Of a stretch of 64,000 bases of DNA, positions 53,701 through 62,278 are shown piece after piece. Position numbers and translations under genes: made by a program. The stretch comes from Bacillus timonensis. GTDB lineage: Bacteria; Bacillota; Bacilli; Bacillales; Bacillaceae_L. The notes beneath the pieces were generated by a model. It ran no database searches. It had not been told where the DNA came from and saw nothing but the letters and a program-made list of their open reading frames with translations. The stretch lies in assembly GCF_000285535.1 (NCBI RefSeq), contig NZ_HE610985.1, positions 903,134 through 967,133 on the forward strand, read 5' to 3'. Each line of letters opens with the position of its first letter. Positions within the stretch are counted from its first letter, which is position 1.

Positions 53701-53834
53701 TTTGGTGAATCAATGGTGATAGATGAGGCTGCATAACTCTGTATTGGCAACACTAGTAAAACTGAAAGCAAAACTAACACGGATAACATGGTAACGTTCA
53801 GCTGGTTTAACCTACTTTTGCTCTTATAAACCAT
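50793..53834 (-). CDS. Secreted multidomain glycosidase with GH18-type active-site signature
   Basis: 1013-residue exported protein; ATG 53834 has GGAGG 9 nt upstream, and a 7-residue longer frame is possible. Order: signal peptide (to about 36), two Ig-like domains (about 37-135 and 140-225), TIM barrel (about 240-555), fibronectin III (about 570-650), a Carb-type beta domain (about 670-755), a cadherin-like domain (about 760-848) and a C-terminal DNRLRE-type domain (about 855-1013). The barrel holds FDGINVDIE at 359-367, a full match to the GH18 pattern with Glu367 as acid, and IMDYRD at about 444-449, like the GH18 M-x-Y-D strand. It probably cleaves a GlcNAc-containing polymer. The family assignment is inferred from motifs only. 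Confidence 0.8.
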   Translation of the reverse strand: MVYKSKSRLNQLNVTMLSVLVLLSVLLVLPIQSYAASSITIDSPNDLETITEKTIRITGTYTDAYDIKLYINGQTQVDVITDDSDGDDSGSWFYDLDLDTTKYDGNITLNARGLDIGTRYGVWSSTITLSINNSKGNIPKVTILSPDDGETVNGNVPVKVKVNSKNQIEKVLVRINSGTWRMMKRTGNHYQYIWSPQKKVDKTYSIEAKAIDSNGNIGESLTTYAKVGKGTNENFELKKQDRAMWIWESESYKLLLNPNSRNVLDAFANDTETFDSDPVTTLYLAVGPYAGMDVIEDAPEKLRDFIKWAHNKGYQVHACISGGTSPPYMGAYEVYHDFAIREMERVINYNLASEDEEGFDGINVDIEPYISEDFKTKYPTLQIQYLDGLQKMINRRNVAGINLPFGPAIPKWYDTSEQTKEITWNGSTKWLSEHVQDISDYISIMDYRDTADGSAGIIAGAQGEMDYAEAIGKQNSVVVGVETLDIANSGDPEAITFREEGREYMEGELDKVYSAFGNNSYFGGIAVHHYDSIRTLPTFWGEEGIFWQPPDDFENPSVVSSPPIATTKNYHEINISFGMAYDDTEIDRYIVYRSTTKDFTPSPLNIAGLARGQSFTDVGLLPNTTYYYKVAAMDMSGKIGPVSIETNASTEKTSLKPMILTQMGISYQSTKANVSMKLIDMETKQPIPEARVDGRFTYAGGKYTSGIVDNNGMISLSSENIPNGHQIGFEPRRVIASGYYWASAYDQPHTTTLYPKSGLRDLRVSKGTIDFSTSKTSYSITVPNRVDTLTVTPTVVNEESIVTVNGIQVENGMVSQEIPLAEGGNRVSIIVTNRDGATDTYSIEVTKKMPLVNTIFATDDTFVFEHEPDRGFGSEKVLEVADISRSSGGGDRLAYLKFETSPFNQQIEKARLNVYVLESLANGLDMQLEGYQNGNWDENTLTWNTRNIGVAVPLGKVLVKEEGWYSFDVTQFVKNASGKVTFRIVDPNTKSVVLKLNSSENEENQPYLILNPK

Positions 53835-53870
53835 CAAAGATAACCTCCATTCCACTTTTAATGAACAACC

Positions 53871-54695
53871 CTACTTTATACCGGAATTATTAAAGTTACT
53901 TACAAAGTATTTCTCAGCAAATAAGAAAACGATTAGAATTGGTACCAAGCTCATCAATGCGGCTGCGACCATAAATTGGCCATTTCCGAACCATTGACCC
54001 GCTAAAGATAATATACCAATAGGTAACGTGAAGTTCTCATTCGACGTTAGATAAATAACTGGCGCAAAAATCTCATTCCACTTTGTCATGAAGGTAAAAA
54101 TAGCAAGAGTGGCAATGGTTGGTTTACACATAGGCATGAAAATTTTCAAATAAATTTGAAATGGATTACATCCATCAAGCTTTGCAGATTCTTCGTATTC
54201 CTTTGGTATACTCATAAATGCCTGCCTCATCAAGAAAATACCAAATGGTTGTGCTAACCATTCAATTATCCATAGAGGTGTCAAAGTATCTAGCATGTTA
54301 AGATTCTTAAAAATGATAAAATGTGGAATGATAATAACCACAGGTGGGATCATCATTGTCCCTAATACCATGACAAACAAAACATTCTTCAAAGGAAAGT
54401 TAAGTCTAGCAAATGCATAGCCAACCATTGAACAGGACAGAATCGCTCCAATCACCGACAAAAACGAAACTGTAATACTATTAAAGCTATAATCTATGAA
54501 GCTACCTAACTTAAATACCTCAGGGTAGTTGGACCATTGAAAAATTTCAGGAATCCACTTTGGAGGGACAGCAGTAAATTCCGTATATGTTTTGAGTGAA
54601 TTAAATAGAGCTGTCACAAACGGTATAATCATAATAAGCGCACTAATCGTTATAATGATGTATCCACTGATTTTTCTACCTGTAAGATGTTTCAC
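53871..54695 (-). CDS. Carbohydrate ABC transporter permease, MalG type
   Basis: 274-residue permease with six membrane segments and the EAA loop YEESAKLDGCNPFQIYLKIFMPMCKP. It starts with GTG 54695 behind GGAGGAAGAA. It is homologous to the 6976-7875 permease of region 1, sharing PFGIFLMRQAFM and SIPKE before the loop (the other has SAFGIFLMRQAFMGIPKE). No ATPase is encoded nearby. Confidence 0.92.
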   Translation of the reverse strand: MKHLTGRKISGYIIITISALIMIIPFVTALFNSLKTYTEFTAVPPKWIPEIFQWSNYPEVFKLGSFIDYSFNSITVSFLSVIGAILSCSMVGYAFARLNFPLKNVLFVMVLGTMMIPPVVIIIPHFIIFKNLNMLDTLTPLWIIEWLAQPFGIFLMRQAFMSIPKEYEESAKLDGCNPFQIYLKIFMPMCKPTIATLAIFTFMTKWNEIFAPVIYLTSNENFTLPIGILSLAGQWFGNGQFMVAAALMSLVPILIVFLFAEKYFVSNFNNSGIK

Positions 54696-54724
54696 TTTCT
54701 TCCTCCTTTCATTTGCAATGCAAA

Positions 54725-55687
54725 TTAATTATAATGAACCCATTTCTTTTGGATTCTCAATTGTACCAAGGTTAATATAAATAGGATGATAAATAGGACC
54801 CAAGCAATTGCTGAGGCATAGCCCATATGCAAAAAGGAGAATCCTTCGCGATATAGATAAAGCATTAATACTAAACTAGCATTATTAGGTCCACCTGCAG
54901 ACGATGCATCTGCCGCCCCCCCAGTCATAACATATATTTGTTCAAATGCTTGGAAGGTCGAAATTGTACTCAAAATAAGGACTAAAAAAGTTGTAGGTGA
55001 AATTAATGGAATTGTGATTGAGGTAAACTTCTTAAAAGTGCCAGCCCCATCAATTTCAGCTGCTTCATACAAATCGTTTGGTACACTTTGTAAACCTGCC
55101 AAATAAATAATCATGATGTACCCCACTCCCTTCCAGACCGCAACAAGGACTAACAGTGGTATCACTAAATGCTCATCATTAAACCAGCTTTGTGGCTGAA
55201 ATCCTAATTTCACTAGAAACGAATTAGCAAATCCAAACCTTGGGTTAAAAATGGCATCTGCAACATACATAATGACCGTCCAAGATGAAATGACCGGAAT
55301 GAAATGTGCCATACGGAATAGTTTCAGACCCTTAAGCTTTTGATTAAGAGTAACTGCTAATACTAAGGCTAAAATAGTCTGCGCAGGGACAAATAGAATT
55401 GCAAAATATAACGTGTTCCAAAGCGATTTATAAAACAATGGCTCATTAAATAGCTTTTCATAGTTTTCCATACCAACCCATTGGGGAGGATTAATCATGT
55501 CATATTCTGATAAACTAAAATACAAAGATGCTAGGAGTGGCCCAACAACAAAAACAATAAAATGAACTAAATAAGGGGAGACTAGCAAAAGCCCCCATCT
55601 CCCCTCTTCCTTCAAAAATTTGCGTTTTTTTGTTGTTAGGATTGGTTTAGCCGGTGTAGTCGTAAAAGGAACATTTGAATTTTTCAT
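54725..55687 (-). CDS. Carbohydrate ABC transporter permease, MalF type
   Basis: 320-residue permease with a 35-residue cytoplasmic N-terminus, six membrane segments and the EAA loop LYEAAEIDGAGTFKKFTSITIPL. It is similar to the region 1 permease at 7892-8746, which has LYEAAELDGAG in the same place. The ATG at 55687 has a weak site. It pairs with the MalG-type gene 29 nt downstream. Confidence 0.92.
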   Translation of the reverse strand: MKNSNVPFTTTPAKPILTTKKRKFLKEEGRWGLLLVSPYLVHFIVFVVGPLLASLYFSLSEYDMINPPQWVGMENYEKLFNEPLFYKSLWNTLYFAILFVPAQTILALVLAVTLNQKLKGLKLFRMAHFIPVISSWTVIMYVADAIFNPRFGFANSFLVKLGFQPQSWFNDEHLVIPLLVLVAVWKGVGYIMIIYLAGLQSVPNDLYEAAEIDGAGTFKKFTSITIPLISPTTFLVLILSTISTFQAFEQIYVMTGGAADASSAGGPNNASLVLMLYLYREGFSFLHMGYASAIAWVLFIILFILTLVQLRIQKKWVHYN

Positions 55688-55722
55688 ATCACCAATCCCT
55701 ACTTTCTGAAACTGAATTTTCT

Positions 55723-57087
55723 TTATTTATAGAAATCGTCCAGTACTTTTTGAATATCTTGATCCGCTTGCTTTAAAGAATCCTCAATAGAAGCTTCTTT
55801 TAAGAATGAACGGTTTGCATGTTCATTGAACTTAGAAACCCATTCCTCCCAAACTGCATTTGTATCAAGGGTTCCTGCAAAATCAAAGCTATCTAAAAAA
55901 GCTTGTTTATTTGATGGCTTATCACCTGCAGTTAAGAATATATCTGAATTTGCAACTGACTTCTTCACTGGGACTGCCTCACCTAATGCGGCCCATTCTT
56001 TCTGTACGTCGTCTTCTGTAGCCCAAAACTTAACCCATTCCCATGCTGCTTGTGCTTTTTCGTCGCTAACCCGACCATTTATGACCCAAGAGTTTGCAAT
56101 AACTGGTGAAAATCTTTTTCCATCAGGACCTTTTGGCAATACTGTTACATCATAATCAAGGCCCGCCTCGTTTGCTGCAAGAACGCGTGCATAGATTCCA
56201 ATTCTCATTGCTGCTGAACCACTTGGAAAAACGTCCATCGCACTTTGGAAACTTTTCAAATCAACCGGGTCAGTGAAAATTCCGCGTTCCATCCCATCAA
56301 CCATCCATTCAAAAGCGGCTTTATTTTCTTTTGAGTTAACAATGGAATTTTGAGTTGATTCATCTAAAACGCCACCACCATAGGATTTAAGTACAGAGAA
56401 CCAACCTTCTGTAATACTGAAGAATGTTAATCCAAATTGTTTAACACTGTCACCGTTGAATCCTCCATCCTCTGGAGTCTTATCGCTGGAGTCTAAAGTT
56501 AGTTTCTCTGCAGCACCCTTCAGATCTTCCCATGTCCAGTTCTCATTTGGATAATCCACATTTGCCTTATCGAACATGGCTTTGTTATAGTATAATGCTC
56601 CAATTTGAATTCCTTGTGGAACGCCCCAATACTTTCCTTCGGAGTCTTTATTAAAATCTAATCCATAGTACTCATCTTTATTTAAATCGCTATCAATCCA
56701 CTCTGTTACATCCTTGATTGCTCCTCTTTCTGCATATTTCATTACAAGAACTCCATCAGAAAGCCAAACATCCGGGGCTGAATTCGCAGCTATTTGCGTA
56801 TCTAACTTTTGATAAAATTGTCCATATGGAGCACTTTCTGTTTTGACTTTTATATTTGGATGTTTTTCCATAAACCTATCAATCAACTCTTGCATTTTTT
56901 CATCTGATTTACCGCCAGAATAATAACCTAACGTGATTTCAACTTGATTTTCTTCCCCGCCTTTGTTCCCATCATTCTTTGCATCTTTAGTTTGACTTGA
57001 ATTGGATTGTTCGTTTGAACAACCTGTTGCAACTACTAAGATGAATGTAATCATTACGATTAGTACATTGAACCACTTTTTCTGCAT
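55723..57087 (-). CDS. Extracellular sugar-binding lipoprotein (ABC receptor)
   Basis: 454-residue receptor for an oligosaccharide importer. The N-terminus MQKKWFNVLIVMITFILVVA continues to TGC with the lipidated Cys, followed by a Ser/Asn/Lys-rich linker and a mature domain starting VEITLGYYSGGKSDEKMQELI. It is the first gene of the GH18-type operon and divergent from the sensor kinase. A cre-like site lies between its start and the divergent promoter. Confidence 0.92.
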   Translation of the reverse strand: MQKKWFNVLIVMITFILVVATGCSNEQSNSSQTKDAKNDGNKGGEENQVEITLGYYSGGKSDEKMQELIDRFMEKHPNIKVKTESAPYGQFYQKLDTQIAANSAPDVWLSDGVLVMKYAERGAIKDVTEWIDSDLNKDEYYGLDFNKDSEGKYWGVPQGIQIGALYYNKAMFDKANVDYPNENWTWEDLKGAAEKLTLDSSDKTPEDGGFNGDSVKQFGLTFFSITEGWFSVLKSYGGGVLDESTQNSIVNSKENKAAFEWMVDGMERGIFTDPVDLKSFQSAMDVFPSGSAAMRIGIYARVLAANEAGLDYDVTVLPKGPDGKRFSPVIANSWVINGRVSDEKAQAAWEWVKFWATEDDVQKEWAALGEAVPVKKSVANSDIFLTAGDKPSNKQAFLDSFDFAGTLDTNAVWEEWVSKFNEHANRSFLKEASIEDSLKQADQDIQKVLDDFYK

Positions 57088-57268
57088 TCTTTTCCCCCCT
57101 AATACACTTTAATGAATCCGTTTACATGATTAGTTTATCTTTTTACCAAAAGAAGAAAATGTTATTTTTTTATTTACTTGTGTTTTTTTGTTCCAGTTTA
57201 GTGAATATTTTGATTTTTTTGTTATAATAAATTCAATTATACTAGTTTTGTTGGTAGGAGGTGTTTAA
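57088..57268. promoter_or_regulatory. Divergent control region with cre-like site and kinase -10
   Basis: 181 bp. TGAATCCGTTTACA at 57113-57126 matches the CcpA cre consensus at 13 of 14 positions and lies 26 bp before the receptor start. TATAAT at 57223-57228 is a likely -10 for the kinase gene on the plus strand, though no strong -35 was seen. Repeated T-runs fill the middle. Confidence 0.6.
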
Positions 57269-59080
57269 TTGAGAGAATCTATCAAGTGGAAATTATTTAT
57301 GATTCTTTTTCTACTGGTTTGCCTTCCTGTTTTAATATTGGGGTGGATATGGTTTGAAGTTGCGACTAAAGATATGGAAGATGAAGTAATTGAATCGAAT
57401 AAAAAATTAATTCAACAAACTAACGAGTATCTTGATCTATACATTACTAACCTAGAAAACTCAACAAACCCATTAGTAACAAATCCTCAAATACAACACT
57501 TCATCAACAGTAAAAAACTAACGCGATATGAGTACTTTAAGCTCTCAGAGACAATTGAAAAAGAGCTTTTTTCTCAAATGTTTGGAAGAACAGATATTAT
57601 CGGCATTTCACTCATCGGTAAAAACAACATGCAAATTAATGATTATTCCAAAGTAAATGAATTATTGGATATGAATCAAGTACGAAAACAAAACCAACAT
57701 TACTTAGAGCTATCGGAGAGCTTAAATAATTTTAATATCATTGGTTTGCAAAAATTGGGGTCGAGGTCTGTTGTAACGATAACGAGAAAAATTCATAGTA
57801 ACTCAACGTATTTATATGAAGGCCTCTTAGTGGTTCATATAGACCTAAAACAAATATCAGATATTAGCCAAAACCTAATGATTGGAAACTCCAATGTTTG
57901 GATAATGGATTCTGAAGGACAGATTATTTTTCATCCTAATACTACACTTCTTGGAACCTATATATCCGGCAGTACCATTAAAAAAGATTATTCAGAACCA
58001 AGGGATGTTTTTAAAACTGAAATAAACCGGAATAAAACCATCGTCCTTTATGAACACTCCAACATATCAAATTGGTATCTCATTGCGGAATTACCGCGTG
58101 ATCAAATCATTCATAATCTACTTCAATTAAGGGATATGACACTATCGATGGGTGCTCTCATAATCATCGTTGCATTATCTGTCATTGGAGGATTCTCCTT
58201 ATCACTGACAAAATCATTACTTTACCTTCAGAAGCTAATGAATAGGGTTGAATCCGGAGATTTAACGGTTAAATCTTTAAAATATCAATTTAGAAAGGAC
58301 GAAATAGGAGGACTCTTTAAGAGTTTTAATAAAATGGTGAGCGAATTGAAAAGACTCTATGATGAAGCTCATATGTCAAAACTGAAGGAACAAGAAATGC
58401 AGTTGAAACAAAAGGAATCTTCTTTGCAAGCCATGCAGTCTCAAATTAATCCACACTTCCTTTATAATACGTTAGAAATTATAAACTCTCATGCTATTAT
58501 CGATAATAATATGATGATTAGTAAGATGACTACATCTCTTGCTCATATGTTTCGCTATAACATTGGAAATGCAGAACAGGTTGTTACCCTCGCAGAAGAA
58601 ATAGGACATATTCGTTCCTATCTTGATATTCAACAAGCGCGCTTTAGGAAGCTCCAAGTAGACATTCGAGTAGATGAGGAAATCATGGATAAGATTTCAA
58701 CGATACGCTTGACATTACAACCGTTAGTTGAAAATGCTTTTTTACATGGCTACCAATACCATAAATTAAGACCATGTTATATTGGGATAATTGGGGAAAA
58801 ACATTCGACTTACTATAAATTGCGTATCATTGACAGAGGGTTTGGTATGGATCCTACAGTACGTGAAAAATACAATAAAGCTTTTTCTGATGACATAATA
58901 TTTTTTAATGAGAAGAAACAATTTGAGAGTATTGGTTTGTGGAATGTTCATGAACGGTTACGTTTGGCTTTTGAAAAGCCTTACGGTTTATATATTGAAG
59001 ATTTGATTAATGAAGCCGGAACCACTATAGAAATTAGATTACCTTATAAAGAGGGGGAGTATTCGTGTATCGTATCATGA
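57269..59080 (+). CDS. YesM-type sensor histidine kinase
   Basis: 603-residue membrane kinase. Two membrane segments (about 9-30 and 294-314) bracket an extracellular sensor domain of about 260 residues, followed by HAMP (about 315-367), a coiled coil and a His_kinase domain with the phosphorylated His396 in SQINPHFLYNTLEIINS, then an ATPase domain (RLTLQPLVENAFLHG, IIDRGFGMD). It starts with TTG 57269, with GGAGGTG 5 nt upstream. It overlaps the response regulator by 16 nt. Such pairs sense extracellular sugars and activate the adjacent importer. Confidence 0.92.
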   Translation: MRESIKWKLFMILFLLVCLPVLILGWIWFEVATKDMEDEVIESNKKLIQQTNEYLDLYITNLENSTNPLVTNPQIQHFINSKKLTRYEYFKLSETIEKELFSQMFGRTDIIGISLIGKNNMQINDYSKVNELLDMNQVRKQNQHYLELSESLNNFNIIGLQKLGSRSVVTITRKIHSNSTYLYEGLLVVHIDLKQISDISQNLMIGNSNVWIMDSEGQIIFHPNTTLLGTYISGSTIKKDYSEPRDVFKTEINRNKTIVLYEHSNISNWYLIAELPRDQIIHNLLQLRDMTLSMGALIIIVALSVIGGFSLSLTKSLLYLQKLMNRVESGDLTVKSLKYQFRKDEIGGLFKSFNKMVSELKRLYDEAHMSKLKEQEMQLKQKESSLQAMQSQINPHFLYNTLEIINSHAIIDNNMMISKMTTSLAHMFRYNIGNAEQVVTLAEEIGHIRSYLDIQQARFRKLQVDIRVDEEIMDKISTIRLTLQPLVENAFLHGYQYHKLRPCYIGIIGEKHSTYYKLRIIDRGFGMDPTVREKYNKAFSDDIIFFNEKKQFESIGLWNVHERLRLAFEKPYGLYIEDLINEAGTTIEIRLPYKEGEYSCIVS

Positions 59081-60141
59081 TTGTGGATGATGAATATATG
59101 ATACATTTAAGTCTCAACAAATTGATACAATTAATGGATGATAAGTTTACAATCATATCAGAAGCTGAAGATGGTATGGAAGCGTATCAATTATTACTGA
59201 ACTCTCCTCCAGATATTGTAATAACAGATATTCACATGCCAGAAATGGACGGGCTTGAATTTATCCAAAAAACGAAACGTATATACCCGTATATAAAATT
59301 CATTATCATTTCAGGGTATAATGATTTTGAATATGCACAAAAGGCGATTCGATTTGGCGTATCAGATTTTCTATTAAAACCAATCGAACCTGACCAGTTT
59401 ATTAAAACAATGAAAAAGATCTATCACGAATTAAAGGGAACAGAGCAATCGATTGAAAAACATAACTCATGGATTCTGTCCCTTGAATCTTATCAACAAG
59501 AGTTAGTTTCACATATCTGGTCTGTTGATAAAGAAAAAACATTAGCATGCATAGATTGCATATTAACCCATTTTGAAAAGGAAAATATCAATCAGCCTCT
59601 TTCTCACTTTTTAGAAAATCTCTTACTCTATGTAAATCAGGAATTACTAAAGAGAAACGTTACCTTGTCTGATGAGATATTCTTACATACAGAATGGTCT
59701 ACTGCCTTCGACAAAAACAGATTACGTATTCATTCCATCATCGAATTGATCATTCAGGAGGTACGGGGATTTCGGAACCTCGGTTCAAGGCAAAATATCC
59801 TGCGTGCAGCTCAGTATATGAAGGAAAACTTTTCTGAAGAAAACTTATCACTGCAAAAGGTTGCAACCCATATTGGAGTTTCGGAGGCTTATTTTAGTCG
59901 TACCTTTAAAGAAGAAATGAACATAAGCTTTATTAAGTACCTTATAACACTTCGATTAGAAAAGGCAAAAGAGTTGCTATTAGAAACAGATATAAAAACA
60001 ATTGATATTGCTTTTAATGTGGGTTTTTCTGACTATCCACATTTTAGTAAAACATTTAAAAAATATTATGGTGTCACACCCTCTGAATTAAGGAAGCAAT
60101 TAAAAGCTGGTAATGCCAAGGTGGTACTTGATCCTCAATAG
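59065..60141 (+). CDS. YesN-type response regulator (receiver plus AraC helix-turn-helix)
   Basis: 358-residue transcription activator. The receiver domain (1-120) has the acidic pocket IVDDE, phosphorylated Asp55 in DIVITDIHMPEMDG and the Lys in DFLLKPIEP. A linker of about 130 residues leads to an AraC-type domain (about 255-350, VATHIGVSEAYFSRTFKEE and IAFNVGFSDYPHFSKTFKK). It starts with GTG 59065 behind GAGGGGGAG. The probable target is the divergent receptor operon at 57087 and below. Confidence 0.93.
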   Translation: MYRIMIVDDEYMIHLSLNKLIQLMDDKFTIISEAEDGMEAYQLLLNSPPDIVITDIHMPEMDGLEFIQKTKRIYPYIKFIIISGYNDFEYAQKAIRFGVSDFLLKPIEPDQFIKTMKKIYHELKGTEQSIEKHNSWILSLESYQQELVSHIWSVDKEKTLACIDCILTHFEKENINQPLSHFLENLLLYVNQELLKRNVTLSDEIFLHTEWSTAFDKNRLRIHSIIELIIQEVRGFRNLGSRQNILRAAQYMKENFSEENLSLQKVATHIGVSEAYFSRTFKEEMNISFIKYLITLRLEKAKELLLETDIKTIDIAFNVGFSDYPHFSKTFKKYYGVTPSELRKQLKAGNAKVVLDPQ

Positions 60142-60202
60142 GATAAGTTGGACGAAATTTTGGTTCGTATCCATCATACTTTAGTACAAACTTAAAAAGC
60201 TG

Positions 60203-60236
60203 AAAATGGAGAGAAGCTACCACTTCTCTCCATTTT
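60203..60236. terminator. Bidirectional terminator after the two-component genes
   Basis: Perfect 14-bp stem AAAATGGAGAGAAG/CTTCTCTCCATTTT with a 6-nt loop, between convergent genes. Confidence 0.88.
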
Positions 60237-60256
60237 AAATCATCTCAGCTGTAAAA

Positions 60257-61501
60257 TTATTCTTTAACCGGCACGGGTGCGCCTGCCTTAACAAGTGCTT
60301 TGCTAGCTATAAGGAAGAAGGATAAGAAAACCATGAAAATCCCCGTACCAATTAGGAGCCATTCAATTTGTACCACATCGGCAATGGGTCCGAAAATCAA
60401 CATACCTAGTGGCATCATTGAGGTTGAAATCATACCGAAGACCCCAAAAACCCTTCCTAAATAGTTTTCCTCAATTTTTTCTTGTAGTAACACGGTTGCT
60501 GGTGTATTAAAGATTGGCATCGCTACACCACATATCAGCATGACCACTAAATACAACCAGAAAATCGGCACAATACCAAGGCCAATCGTTGTAAGACCGA
60601 ATATGATGCTTGCAAAGGTCATCGTATGAATTTTATTTTTAAAGCCACCCCAACCAGCAATCACTCCGCCTCCAACCATCATCCCGATAGAAAAGGCAAT
60701 TTCTATTGCAGTTAAACGCCAAACATCATCCCCGAAGCTTCGGGTAACTTGTAATGGAGTAAGGAAGGCTGCAGGTGCCATAAGAATAAAAAAGATCGCG
60801 AAAAACATAAAAAATGGCTTTAAGAATTCATTTTCTTTAATATATTTAACCCCCAGTTTGAAATCTTCTAGGTAACCGATATGTTGCTGCTCATTAGCCT
60901 TTGCATGAGAAGGAATTTTAAGAAAGACCAGTAATGTAAAAATAGCAATCGCCGCTGTGATTACATCAATAAAGAAGATTATTTCAAGGGAGGCAACTGT
61001 TAACAATGCCGCACTTACCATCGGTGCAATCAACATAATTACAGCTTGAATACTTCCATTAGCCCCGTTTGTTTTCGTTAGTTTATCCTGCGGAACAATT
61101 TGCGGTAGGATTGCTCCGACTGCTGGCGTTTGTATTCCCGTTCCAAGACCCCTAATTGCTGAAATGACAAATAGTAAATAAATAGAGTCATATCCTATTA
61201 AGAATAAAATAGCTAATATCAAGGTAGAAAAAGCAATCAGTCCATCTGCAAGAATGATTAACACTTTTCGATTAAAACGATCCGCCCAAACACCGGCAAA
61301 TGGCGAAAGGAAGAAGGTCGGCAAAAATCCACAGATAATCGCAATCGTCATCATAATGCCAGATTGTGTGTTCAACGTGATATGCCACATGATAGCGTAT
61401 TGCACTAATGCCGAACCAAACAGAGAAATCGTTTGGCTTCCTAGAAAAAGAATGATATTCCTCTTCCAATGTTCAAAAACTCGTTCATTTGTTTTATTCA
61501 T
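60257..61501 (-). CDS. MFS transporter of the macrolide-efflux (DHA3) type
   Basis: 414-residue transporter with 12 membrane helices. Helix 1 NIILFLGSQTISLFGSALVQYAIMWHIT and the helix 2-3 loop GVWADRFNRKVLIILAD are typical of the MefA/YfiS-like branch. ATG 61501 with GGGAGAG 7 nt upstream is preferred; an 18-residue longer frame is unlikely. The substrate is unknown; it does not necessarily confer macrolide resistance. It converges on the two-component genes. Confidence 0.88.
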   Translation of the reverse strand: MNKTNERVFEHWKRNIILFLGSQTISLFGSALVQYAIMWHITLNTQSGIMMTIAIICGFLPTFFLSPFAGVWADRFNRKVLIILADGLIAFSTLILAILFLIGYDSIYLLFVISAIRGLGTGIQTPAVGAILPQIVPQDKLTKTNGANGSIQAVIMLIAPMVSAALLTVASLEIIFFIDVITAAIAIFTLLVFLKIPSHAKANEQQHIGYLEDFKLGVKYIKENEFLKPFFMFFAIFFILMAPAAFLTPLQVTRSFGDDVWRLTAIEIAFSIGMMVGGGVIAGWGGFKNKIHTMTFASIIFGLTTIGLGIVPIFWLYLVVMLICGVAMPIFNTPATVLLQEKIEENYLGRVFGVFGMISTSMMPLGMLIFGPIADVVQIEWLLIGTGIFMVFLSFFLIASKALVKAGAPVPVKE

Positions 61502-61596
61502 ACATTCTCTCCCATCACAAAATAAGGAACCCCCTACAAGAGCTCCTTCTATCAAGAATAATATATCCTATTTTGGGCTAATATTCCATTTGAATT

Positions 61597-62121
61597 TTAC
61601 TTTATGTATTTCAATGGGATTGGAAACATATATAACAAAAAGAGAATCCAGATAACCGATACTCCCAACGCAAGAAGAGGTTGTTTTTGATGTAGTCTTA
61701 GCATCATAAACATGACGAGATTAAAAAGAATAGACCAATACATACTCCAGCCATGGTGGTGCGTTATTAAATGAAAATACTGTAAACTGATATATTCCAC
61801 TATTACGTATAGAAACACCCACAAACCAATCCAAAGTGGCTTTTTCCATTTTGTTTCTGGGAAGCGCCCTAGATAAATAAGTACGGTAGCAGGATAAGCA
61901 ATGAACATGATTAATAAAGAAATAAAGGTATGATTCACAAGGATGTTTTTCGCAAACATTGTTTCATGAAATGTCCAAATCCAGTAATCATGAAACAAGA
62001 CGTTTTTTAAGAGGTCTCCCATAATAAAGAACAAAATAGTTGGATAATATTCTCGCCATCCCCTCCAATCACCCCATTTAAAAGCAGCCAATAGGAGTAC
62101 GACATTATAGACTAGGTGCAT
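61597..62121 (-). CDS. CBO0543 family membrane protein
   Basis: 174-residue protein with five or six hydrophobic segments. A family-typical opening (MHLVYNVVLLLAAFKWGDW) leads into YYPTILFFIMGDLLKNVLFHDYWIW, and the C-terminal part has aromatic-rich HLITHHHGWSMYWSILFN. The function is unknown. ATG 62121 has AGGAGTG 6 nt upstream; the annotated alternative GTG at 62130 lies inside that site. Confidence 0.8.
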   Translation of the reverse strand: MHLVYNVVLLLAAFKWGDWRGWREYYPTILFFIMGDLLKNVLFHDYWIWTFHETMFAKNILVNHTFISLLIMFIAYPATVLIYLGRFPETKWKKPLWIGLWVFLYVIVEYISLQYFHLITHHHGWSMYWSILFNLVMFMMLRLHQKQPLLALGVSVIWILFLLYMFPIPLKYIK

Positions 62122-62278
62122 CAAATACACTCCTGATTATGTAATACACTTATAATACCCAATTTTTTACACAAAAATAAGACGAACCCTCTGCTTGATT
62201 CGCCTTTTTCAGATATAGAAATTGAGGATTTCCCCCAACATTTAAAATATGTGACTCTAAAATTTATAGTTCCTTGTT

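Noticed and set aside
60257-61501. Macrolide resistance gene
   Set aside because: The MFS branch is similar, but sequence alone does not show a drug substrate and nothing suggests horizontal acquisition.
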